Source of the DNA: Candidatus Moraniibacteriota bacterium
GTDB taxonomy: Bacteria; Patescibacteriota; Minisyncoccia; Moranbacterales; UBA2206
Length of the DNA: 39,810 bases
Reading direction: 5' to 3'
NCBI GenBank assembly: GCA_030679985.1
Contig: JAUXSI010000045.1
Location: 1-39,810 of the forward strand
Positions 22,750 to 30,632 of the stretch are shown here, piece after piece. The stretch's first letter is position 1. Each line of letters opens with the position of its first letter. Position numbers and translations under genes: made by a program. The notes under the pieces were generated by a model. It was not told where the DNA came from, made no database searches, and was given only the letters and a program-made list of their open reading frames with translations.

Positions 22750-23583
22750 ATGAGTACCTTTTGGTACTGGATAAAAATATCCAGACTGACGCAATGTTTG
22801 ATGGGGAGCCTCGCGACTTATACCGTAGCGTTGCTCTCGAATGGGCCGTACTGGCTGACAACGACAAAGACCTGGGCAGGAGGAGCAATGTTTTTCTCCA
22901 TATGGGGAGCGAGCGTATGGCATTATGGCCGTTGTCGCGAAATTTACGCCAAGAAGCATTGGGATCCGGTAAACATCGAAAATCCGCGACAAGTGCTCTG
23001 CGCCGGAGCAAGTGGATTTATGATCTCGATACTCATTTCATGGGCCTTTCTTCCGACACTGTGTGTCCTGATCACGGTCTTAAACGCCGTCACTATCATG
23101 TTCCTTTATGCCAAATTTCTCGATCAATACTGGCCTTGGAAAAACCTTTCCATAGCACTGGTGTGCATAACACCATTGCTCTTTGGATGGTTTTCTGGCC
23201 ACCGTCTGCATCCAATTATCCCGTCTTTAATATCAGCCACGTTCTTTTTCTACTTTGCCAGGGAGATATTAAAGGATTGCGCTGACCTCATGGCGAATCA
23301 AGGTCATCGTTTCACGATGGTTATGTCTATCGGCATACCAGCTGCCGCGAGAGTAGCAGGAGTCATGCTTTTGGTGTCGATATGCCTAATTATTTACTCC
23401 ATGAAGTACGCGCCACCCAACGTATGGATACGCGGATTATTTGGGACTGCGATACTGTGGCTGATCTGGTTCGCTCTTACATCTATCCGAGGTTGTAACA
23501 TTTCTTCGAAATTTGCCTGGATGGATATCGGCGTGGCGGTTATTCTTGTTGGGATGCTCTGCATACGTCTCTGTATGTATTGA
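22750..23583 (+). CDS. Polytopic membrane protein, UbiA-prenyltransferase-like
   Basis: Eight or more TM segments; FAREILKDCADLMANQGHRFTMVMSIG resembles the UbiA second Asp motif. Confidence 0.5.
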   Translation: MSTFWYWIKISRLTQCLMGSLATYTVALLSNGPYWLTTTKTWAGGAMFFSIWGASVWHYGRCREIYAKKHWDPVNIENPRQVLCAGASGFMISILISWAFLPTLCVLITVLNAVTIMFLYAKFLDQYWPWKNLSIALVCITPLLFGWFSGHRLHPIIPSLISATFFFYFAREILKDCADLMANQGHRFTMVMSIGIPAAARVAGVMLLVSICLIIYSMKYAPPNVWIRGLFGTAILWLIWFALTSIRGCNISSKFAWMDIGVAVILVGMLCIRLCMY

Positions 23584-23609
23584 GCATGTTTATCAGACTG
23601 ATAATTTAA

Positions 23610-23635
23610 AAGGGGTAGCCCTGCGGCTGCCCCTT
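23610..23635 (+). terminator. Terminator
   Basis: AAGGGGTAGCCCTGCGGCTGCCCCTT followed by AATTTTT. Confidence 0.75.
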
Positions 23636-23660
23636 AATTTTTGTAATTAGATTCAAAAGA

Positions 23661-24170
23661 TTACTCCGTTAAAATTTTATCAACAATAAACATTTCTGAA
23701 TATTTCCTTATCCCCGGCGTGAAGTTTTCGGGATGCGAATCAAGCTCGCTCAGTAATTCCTCTTTGGAAAACCATTTGATTTCTTCCACCTCGTCTTCCT
23801 GGATCTTGAATTCACCAATTATCTTGTCCGTCGTCAAAGTAAACCATTGGACAAAATAATTATATTCATCTTCAATTTTTATTTTAGGCCCGATTTTGGG
23901 TAAAATCTTTTCGAGTTCCAGCTCCTCTTTGGCTTCTTTTTTGATATTTTGTTCGTAACTCTCTCCTTCTTCAACTGTCCCCGAAACCGCCGGACCCCAT
24001 TTCAGCGGATCGTGTATTTTATTCCGATGACGAAGAGCCAGCAAAATTTCCCCGTGCGAATTCGTTATCCAAAGCGCCGCAACGCGATAAATGCGTTCTT
24101 TTTTGGCTTTTTCGAACTCCTCGGACCCGATAATCTGGTCATTTTCATCAACAATACTGATTTTCGACAT
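23661..24170 (-). CDS. NUDIX hydrolase (paralog 1)
   Basis: GTVEEGESYEQNIKKEAKEELELE NUDIX box; N-terminal SIVDENDQIIG. Confidence 0.85.
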   Translation of the reverse strand: MSKISIVDENDQIIGSEEFEKAKKERIYRVAALWITNSHGEILLALRHRNKIHDPLKWGPAVSGTVEEGESYEQNIKKEAKEELELEKILPKIGPKIKIEDEYNYFVQWFTLTTDKIIGEFKIQEDEVEEIKWFSKEELLSELDSHPENFTPGIRKYSEMFIVDKILTE

Positions 24171-24291
24171 TTTTTTTGCTTATATTATACCCAAAACCTA
24201 TCATTTCCAAACGGAAAAATCAAAGATATGAAAGAGAAATGTTTATTCTGTGCTATAATATTATTATAAGCATTAATATAAAAAACCATGA

Positions 24292-24372
24292 ATCCCGTTA
24301 GACATTCCAATATTTAGGGGCTGTCACGGAGTTCATTCTAATAATTAAAGTTAATAATATGTCTAACGGGAT
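24292..24372. repeat. Inverted-repeat-bounded element (14-bp arms)
   Basis: ATCCCGTTAGACAT (24292-24305) and ATGTCTAACGGGAT (24359-24372), perfect reverse complements. Confidence 0.65.
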
Positions 24373-24469
24373 GAAAGGTTATGTTGGAAACATAGAAGAC
24401 GCGGCCAAAGAGAACGACAATTTTCGAAAAGTTCTCTATACGGCCAAATTCCATTTCCTAATCTCGTAG
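24359..24469 (+). pseudogene. 5' remnant of a small cupin-domain gene
   Basis: MSNGMKGYVGNIEDAAKENDNFRKVLYTAKFHFLIS*: KGYVGNIE...ENxxFRKVLYTxK matches the recalled N-terminus of short cupin proteins, then breaks off at a palindromic repeat. Confidence 0.5.
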
Positions 24470-24480
24470 ATTAGGAAATG
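24452..24480. repeat. Palindromic repeat, copy 3
   Basis: CATTTCCTAATCT-CGT-AGATTAGGAAATG, 13-bp perfect stem. Confidence 0.7.
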
Positions 24481-24483
24481 AGT

Positions 24484-25335
24484 TTATTCCTCCGGATCGT
24501 CTTTATATAAATCCAGTAATTCCTTGACGCTCATTTCTTGAATCACGGAAGGCATGCCTTCCTCGTCAAGTTCAGAATCATTGGCGCTGCAAATAATGCT
24601 ATCTTCGCGCAATATTCCCTTTTTCAGCAAGTCCCGATACATCCTCCGGCATTCAAGGCAAGGATGCAAAGCACCGCAAGATTTGCTTGGATCGCCGGTT
24701 GTGGATTCTTTCGAGACGATAGTAATCGCAATAATCAATTTCGTGTTATAAAGAATAGCTCCTTCGACGGCGTGTTTTTCAGCACATCTTGTTTTAGATT
24801 CTTTCGTCGGCTTGTAATTAGCTCCTGGATGGATGGCGGGTTGATCGTCCGGCAAATCCGCATCAAGCGTCAGGGCCGTGCAGCCGACTTTGAACTGTTC
24901 GGGACGCCAAGAGACCGCATGGTCTCTGTTCATTGCCGCTCCGACAATCATGCTTTTTCTGCATTCCCGGTAATATTCCAAATATCTCGGCATATTTTGT
25001 TCAATCGCTTCGGGACTGAAATCGACATTCGAAGACGGACGATAATTAACACGAAGGATTTCGAGCCGATAAAATGTCATTTCTGCCTCCTTTTCGCCCA
25101 AGCCGAACGTTTTTGATGCGTTTGAATATATGCGCCGCAAAAAAGCTTGGTCGTCCATCTGCCTTTTGTCAGCGTCCCCTTTTAAAAAGGGAATTACTTT
25201 CGTATGCTCGCTGAAAATATAATTGTACACTTCAAGTTCCTGCTCGGTAATTTTTTCGGCCTTGAGCTCCGCTTCAGCCCACGGCTCAGGAACATTGATT
25301 TTATTTTCTATTTTCGGCGGTTTAATTTCTTCCAT
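24484..25335 (-). CDS. Cytidine-deaminase-like protein with a long N-terminal extension
   Basis: RCAEKHAVEGAI (CAE motif) and HPCLECRRMYRDL (PCxxC motif) in a 283-aa protein. Confidence 0.6.
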   Translation of the reverse strand: MEEIKPPKIENKINVPEPWAEAELKAEKITEQELEVYNYIFSEHTKVIPFLKGDADKRQMDDQAFLRRIYSNASKTFGLGEKEAEMTFYRLEILRVNYRPSSNVDFSPEAIEQNMPRYLEYYRECRKSMIVGAAMNRDHAVSWRPEQFKVGCTALTLDADLPDDQPAIHPGANYKPTKESKTRCAEKHAVEGAILYNTKLIIAITIVSKESTTGDPSKSCGALHPCLECRRMYRDLLKKGILREDSIICSANDSELDEEGMPSVIQEMSVKELLDLYKDDPEE

Positions 25336-25381
25336 TTTTTTAACAATTTATAGTGAAAATCTTCAATCGTTGCCATAAAAT

Positions 25382-25930
25382 TCACCCAATAAGGCTTTTT
25401 ATTTTTCTATACATATCCAAATATTTTTCATCATTTACGAGAGATGGTACAAATTCTCTTTTCTCCTCATCTGCGAGGCTAAGAATTTTATCAATCGGCC
25501 AAAATTTAAGACTGGTCGATTCACCCTCATCAAGTCTGAGGTCGGATAATTTTCCATTGAAACGATATGCATAAACTGCCTTGAAATGGCTGTTACCGGG
25601 CTGGAACTTCACGCTAAAATCGCCTTTTTTCAATTTTTCCAAAAAAATTAAATCTTCTTTCGCAGCTTTGATTCCCGTTTCTTCCTCAAGTTCTCGTAAA
25701 GCGGCTCCTTCGTAACTGTCGCTGATCTCCACGTTCCCCGCACAGGAGGCGGACCAAAGTCCCGGATGCCTTTCTTTTCTCATGGATCTTTTTTGTAAGA
25801 GTATCTCATGGTTATCGTTAAAAACCCAAACAGCGATTTCTCGATGGATTAGATTGTTTTCGTGAATATTCCTTCTGGTTTCTTCTCCAATTATATTGTC
25901 ATTTTCATCGACAATGTTGAGTTCTGACAT
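25382..25930 (-). CDS. NUDIX hydrolase, IPP-isomerase/YfcD-like (paralog 2)
   Basis: NLIHREIAVWVFNDNHEILLQKRS; GLWSASCAGNVEISDSYEGAALRELEEETGI. Confidence 0.85.
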   Translation of the reverse strand: MSELNIVDENDNIIGEETRRNIHENNLIHREIAVWVFNDNHEILLQKRSMRKERHPGLWSASCAGNVEISDSYEGAALRELEEETGIKAAKEDLIFLEKLKKGDFSVKFQPGNSHFKAVYAYRFNGKLSDLRLDEGESTSLKFWPIDKILSLADEEKREFVPSLVNDEKYLDMYRKIKSLIG

Positions 25931-25956
25931 TTTTTTTCGTTCTTATTTTTTATAAT

Positions 25957-26628
25957 TTATAAATATTTTTTTATTTCCCTCAAACAATTCTCAACCATCT
26001 CTTTTAATATCTTCCTCCCCAACCCAACTGACGCTTTTTTGCGCGGATCGTAGCCATAAAACCGAAAACAATCGTCCGAAGCCGGGATTTTCATTTTCCG
26101 GCTTATTATTTTTTCTTCTGGATAACATGCCCAAAGAATTGATGTTTCGTATTCATCAGCGTGCTTTGCGTCAATATTCAAATTCTCCCAAGGATTAACC
26201 AAAACCAATCCCGATTGTTTTTTCACGGCTTTGGCTAAAGTGTTCAGGTGTCCGGATCCCGCATGGCCTGCAATCAAAAATATTTTCTTGAATCCTTGCG
26301 ATTTCAGATTTTTTCCCAGGGATACTATCATTTTTTCAAAGAGCGCGGGATCGAGATAATACAAATTTCCCGCCAATTTTTTTCCGAGATAGCGGTCCAT
26401 TCCAACCAGCTTTTTGTTATTTACGATTTTATGCTTATCCGTCCCCAGATACATCGGCGGGAGAATATAGCCGGGTTTTTTCTTAGCGAGCATTTCGCAT
26501 AATTTCACCGCTACCAGATAATCCGTCTCTATCGGCAAATGGTTCCCGTGCCACTCCAAAGTGCCAATCGGCAGATACGCGATTCCCCTCTTCGCCATTT
26601 TTGAGAAATCTTTTAGGTATGTTTTCAT
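25957..26628 (-). CDS. Creatininase family protein (paralog 2)
   Basis: Same family motifs as paralog 1 (YLPIGTLEWHGNHLPIETD; LIAGHAGSGH). Confidence 0.8.
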   Translation of the reverse strand: MKTYLKDFSKMAKRGIAYLPIGTLEWHGNHLPIETDYLVAVKLCEMLAKKKPGYILPPMYLGTDKHKIVNNKKLVGMDRYLGKKLAGNLYYLDPALFEKMIVSLGKNLKSQGFKKIFLIAGHAGSGHLNTLAKAVKKQSGLVLVNPWENLNIDAKHADEYETSILWACYPEEKIISRKMKIPASDDCFRFYGYDPRKKASVGLGRKILKEMVENCLREIKKYL

Positions 26629-26685
26629 ATTGTTGATTAAAATCTATCATTTTCGAACGGAAAAATCAATGGAAATATAGTAATA

Positions 26686-27690
26686 TTACCGGCGAATATC
26701 TTTCCCCGCCAACTGCCCGCAGGCGGCTTCGATGTCGGTTCCGAAGCGGTATCTTTGGGTGGTGAATATGCCCGCATTTTCCAAAATATCCTTGAATTTC
26801 TTGATTTTTTCCGCGGGCGTTGGCTCGAATCCCCCGTTTGGATTATAGGCGATCAGATTTATCATATACAAAGGATATTTCAGCAGTCTCGCTAATTCTC
26901 TCGCCTGTTTTTCGGAATCGTTCACGCCTTTCAACATCACATATTCAAACATCACTTTGCGATTGGTCTTTTCGATATAATCATCGACTGCCTGAAACAC
27001 TTTTGGGAGCGGATATTTTTTGTTTACCGGCATCAGCTCGCCGCGCAACTTGTCATCCGGCGCGTGAAGCGATATCGCCAGATTGATCTGCGGAAATTCA
27101 TCCGCCAATTTTTCAATTCCTTCCGTGATTCCCGCGGTCGAAACAGAGATTTTTCGCGCCCCGATGCCAAAACAGTTATCATCGTTAATAAGTTTGATCG
27201 CCTCTTTCACATTTTCCCAGTTGAGAAACGGCTCCCCCATCCCCATAAAGACAATGTTTGAAATTTTTTCGTTTTGTTTTCCGAGATGTCTCGCGAAAAA
27301 CAAAACCTGTTCCGCAATTTCTGACGCGTTGAGATCTCTCTTGAACCCCATTTCTCCCGTAACGCAAAACAAACATCTCAAGGGACACCCGACTTGCGAA
27401 GAAACGCAGACCGTATTGCGCCGGTCCGTATGCTTCATCAGCACCGTTTCAATCGCAAGGCCGTCTTCGAGAACAAGGCGGACTTTTATTGTCCGGCCGT
27501 CTTTTGAAGAAAAAATTTCGGCATCAATATCAAGCGGCGCTTCCTTTTGCAATTTTTCGCGTATATTTTTCGGAAGAGTTGTCGCTTCGCTCCAGTCCGT
27601 TATCAAATCATGAAAAACCGCCTTTCGCGCTTGCTTCAGGCGAAAGTCCGGTTCATTTTTGAGGATTGTTTCGATTTTTTCGAGATTCAT
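26686..27690 (-). CDS. rlmN: Dual-specificity RNA methyltransferase RlmN (radical SAM)
   Basis: VSSQVGCPLRCLFCVTGEMGFKRDL; NIVFMGMGEPFLNWENV; TTQRYRFGTDIEAACGQL. Confidence 0.94.
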   Translation of the reverse strand: MNLEKIETILKNEPDFRLKQARKAVFHDLITDWSEATTLPKNIREKLQKEAPLDIDAEIFSSKDGRTIKVRLVLEDGLAIETVLMKHTDRRNTVCVSSQVGCPLRCLFCVTGEMGFKRDLNASEIAEQVLFFARHLGKQNEKISNIVFMGMGEPFLNWENVKEAIKLINDDNCFGIGARKISVSTAGITEGIEKLADEFPQINLAISLHAPDDKLRGELMPVNKKYPLPKVFQAVDDYIEKTNRKVMFEYVMLKGVNDSEKQARELARLLKYPLYMINLIAYNPNGGFEPTPAEKIKKFKDILENAGIFTTQRYRFGTDIEAACGQLAGKDIRR

Positions 27691-27736
27691 AATTTATTGA
27701 ATGCTATCACTAACGCCGCGATTTCTCAAAAAAAAC

Positions 27737-27766
27737 AAAAATATACTCGCGAGGAGTATATTTTTT
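27737..27766. terminator. Bidirectional terminator
   Basis: AAAAATATACTC-GCGA-GGAGTATATTTTTT. Confidence 0.75.
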
Positions 27767-27860
27767 CTGGGCGGGAAGGACGCGCCTCGAACCAGTCCGG
27801 TCACCCGATAAAAAATGCCATTCGCTCGCTTGACAAGACATCTTTCAAACATTCAACTGG

Positions 27861-28022
27861 ATGAAGAATTCGGTTAATCCAGTCACTCTTAATCATTTCA
27901 GCATATGCTATTCTCCAAAGATCCTTTTCTGGAATCAGCAGAAGAAAACCCGTGCTGACTGGAGCGAAAATCAAACAGCTAAGCGGGCAAGAAAGTATGA
28001 CACCGTTGATTCGGCGCCCTGA
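27861..28022 (+). CDS. Possible small ORF (53 aa)
   Basis: MKNSVNPVTLNHFSICYSPKILFWNQQKKTRADWSENQTAKRARKYDTVDSAP*; the exact antiparallel frame is also open (27801-28040). Confidence 0.2.
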   Translation: MKNSVNPVTLNHFSICYSPKILFWNQQKKTRADWSENQTAKRARKYDTVDSAP

Positions 28023-28106
28023 TTGAGATTTATATGCTCTTCACCGAATCCATCATAGCTGCTGTCAGTGCTTTAATAACGGAGGGAGCGAAAAATATTC
28101 GTAATA

Positions 28107-29228
28107 CTATCTGTTGCTTGTTGTTGACTCGTATTCTGAGATCGCATTTTCAATATTCGATCGAAAAGTTGCCACTTCATTCTGTATTTTTGGATCTAAA
28201 AGATCGGCATTTTCCGCTCTCCAAACTAAGTGAACTAAGTTTTCAACAACTATCCCAGAAAAAAGACCACGAACTCGATCTATATCTAAAGTACCCGATT
28301 CGTCATAGAAGTATGATTTCTGAAATATCTCACGATTTTCTGGATTCGTTCGAATATCCTTGTAAAACTTTCCAGCATCTTGCCCCAAAAAACCAACTCC
28401 TGCAAGTTCCCAATCGACAAGAGAAACTGTCCCGTCATTTTTGTTCATAACATTTTTTAGAGTGAGGTCTCCATGGGCAAACACAATCGGTAATTCCGGT
28501 CCTCCGAGAAATAAAGATGCAACTTTTTCTTTCACATCTTGATGAATAATATTTCCAGATCTATTGGCAAGATCACGAATTTCTTCATTTACTCTTCTTG
28601 CTTTTGAGAGATTTTTAATTTCTGGGTGCTGTGTTACGCGAGCTGACACATCAATGGATTCCATATACCGTATTTTTTTTGCCATATCGGCAACATGGTC
28701 TGGTGTCATGTTTTTTAATGTAGCGACCTGCCCCTCATTCATTGAAATGGATTCTATGATAATTGCTGCAGGTGTATCTTCTGTCGGATCGATAAGCTGT
28801 AACATCCGCGGACTGCCAAGTTCACGTAATTCGTTATCAAAAGTACCCATAATTTTTGACTCTAAGCGTAAAGAATCGAGCGTAGCGCCTCCACGAAAAT
28901 CAACTTTCATAAAACGCGTATCTCCTGTTTCATCCTTAACGAAACATGGATAAAATTTTGTTCCTCTATTATATTTCATTCGATGTTTAAGCCACTCACA
29001 GGCTGTTGGATAACGAATTTCTGGTGTTTGTGGGCTTACTTCGCTTACAAGAGCTAGTTTATTGTCTGAAAATAATCTGCTGATTCTTTCTTGAATATTT
29101 TCCGGAATTCCTTCCTTCTCTAACCATTCTTTCTCAACATCATTAAAAGACGCCCCTTTCCCCTCCCTATCTGGAAATATATCTGGCGCATTTTCATGTG
29201 ATGAACCAATGATTCTTTCAAAGTTCAT
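28107..29228 (-). CDS. Aminoglycoside-phosphotransferase-like kinase family protein
   Basis: IVFAHGDLTLKNVMNKNDGTVSLVDWELAGVG (Brenner and DxE/W-type motifs). Confidence 0.78.
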   Translation of the reverse strand: MNFERIIGSSHENAPDIFPDREGKGASFNDVEKEWLEKEGIPENIQERISRLFSDNKLALVSEVSPQTPEIRYPTACEWLKHRMKYNRGTKFYPCFVKDETGDTRFMKVDFRGGATLDSLRLESKIMGTFDNELRELGSPRMLQLIDPTEDTPAAIIIESISMNEGQVATLKNMTPDHVADMAKKIRYMESIDVSARVTQHPEIKNLSKARRVNEEIRDLANRSGNIIHQDVKEKVASLFLGGPELPIVFAHGDLTLKNVMNKNDGTVSLVDWELAGVGFLGQDAGKFYKDIRTNPENREIFQKSYFYDESGTLDIDRVRGLFSGIVVENLVHLVWRAENADLLDPKIQNEVATFRSNIENAISEYESTTSNR

Positions 29229-29377
29229 TTTTTATTCCCCTTTTCTTCGTCTTTTACAATCAGCTTAGGATCAATCATTATCCCTTTTTCGAGCATAGCT
29301 TCTTGTTCCTCAGGTGATAGTATACGTATTTCTCCCGTCTTTGGATCTTGAATTTTTATTGATTTAAATAATGACAT
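29225..29377 (-). CDS. Small protein (50 aa) overlapping the APH-like gene by ATGA
   Basis: MSLFKSIKIQDPKTGEIRILSPEEQEAMLEKGIMIDPKLIVKDEEKGNKK*; its TGA overlaps the downstream ATG. Confidence 0.65.
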   Translation of the reverse strand: MSLFKSIKIQDPKTGEIRILSPEEQEAMLEKGIMIDPKLIVKDEEKGNKK

Positions 29378-29570
29378 ATTTAATAAGTTATAAATTTATT
29401 CGTATTATATACTTTTTATATCCCGGCGTAAATGCGTTTATATGTTTCTTGAAGATATTATATATGAACTCTCCTTCTGTTTAATCTGGTCACTTTTACT
29501 GAACGAAGCTTGAATCTATTTTGAGCGAATGTCTGCGCTCTGACGGGAACAAAAGCAATGGATGCCGGAT

Positions 29571-30632
29571 CTAATCTTTGAAAGAAAGGCGGGATGAAAG
29601 GTAAGATAATAATGATTCAGCTCCTTGATTTAGGTTGACTCCTTTTTCCTCTAATCCGTCATATACTCCACCTGTATTTTGATCAACCATTTTAGCCCCC
29701 AAAATATTTCTCCCGTAATACCAATCGAGAGCTTTTTTCGCCCAATCTAGGTATTTTTTTTCTTTTGTAACCGAAAATGCTTCTATGCAAGCTTCCACTA
29801 CTGAACCCGCTTCAATCGGTTGTTGCCCGAAAACAGATCTATAGCCGCTTTTTTCAAACCACCCTCGATAACCTGGGAACGAAAAACAGTCTAATTTTTT
29901 GTCATAAATCTGTTCCAGCAGAAAATCTAATGATTCCTTGGCGACATTTAAATATTTTATATCGCCAAAAACCGAGTAAGCCCAAAACAAAGCCCACGGC
30001 AATCTTCCGTTATCGTAGGCAATTTTATCTTCAAACCATCTCCATGAAATATCAGAGTTCTTTTCGTAGCTTGTTATTAATTCATCAGACAATATTTTTG
30101 CCATTTTTTTAAAGTCATATTCTCCTATTTTTTCAATTTTATTCTGGGAGATTTTAACCTTTGTGTAATTTTCTAGCACCGATTTCAGTTTAGGGCTACA
30201 CTGATCTCTCATCAAAAGGCCATAAATCAACCATGACTTACTCCTAAGAGATTCTACTTTTTCAATACATTTTATGTATTGATCAAATAAAAACATGCTT
30301 GTCAGCTTCTGGTCCTCCCGTGGTCCCAGTTTTGCGGTATCCGCCAATCCTGCCATTGCCCGGCCAAAATTTTCTCCAATGGACTCATTTTCCCAAACCA
30401 AATTCTGATTCATGTCGTTCTTGAAACCATATTCCCCTGCAGCCGAGACTAAAAATCTCAAGTAAATATCAACCAATTTTTCCTCTTTTAGTCTAAGCGC
30501 CACCTGTAAAGCTCGAGCATTATCATCCACGCAGTATCCCTCCCGCAAATCTGGTGTAGCTATCAAACAATGCTCTGCTATCCCAACCATGTCGGTCATC
30601 CGATAAAGGTGATCAAGTTTTGGTTTATTCAT
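29571..30632 (-). CDS. Glycan-cluster protein, likely (alpha/alpha)-barrel fold
   Basis: HLYRMTDMVGIAEHCLIATPDLREGYCVDDNARALQVALRL; overlaps a GT4 gene start. Confidence 0.55.
   Translation of the reverse strand: MNKPKLDHLYRMTDMVGIAEHCLIATPDLREGYCVDDNARALQVALRLKEEKLVDIYLRFLVSAAGEYGFKNDMNQNLVWENESIGENFGRAMAGLADTAKLGPREDQKLTSMFLFDQYIKCIEKVESLRSKSWLIYGLLMRDQCSPKLKSVLENYTKVKISQNKIEKIGEYDFKKMAKILSDELITSYEKNSDISWRWFEDKIAYDNGRLPWALFWAYSVFGDIKYLNVAKESLDFLLEQIYDKKLDCFSFPGYRGWFEKSGYRSVFGQQPIEAGSVVEACIEAFSVTKEKKYLDWAKKALDWYYGRNILGAKMVDQNTGGVYDGLEEKGVNLNQGAESLLSYLSSRLSFKD

Noticed and set aside
27769-27807. tRNA-like TTCGAGG segment near GGCGGGAAGGACGCGCCTCGAACC
   Set aside because: Only a ~4-bp T-arm-like stem can form; no acceptor, D or anticodon arms found.
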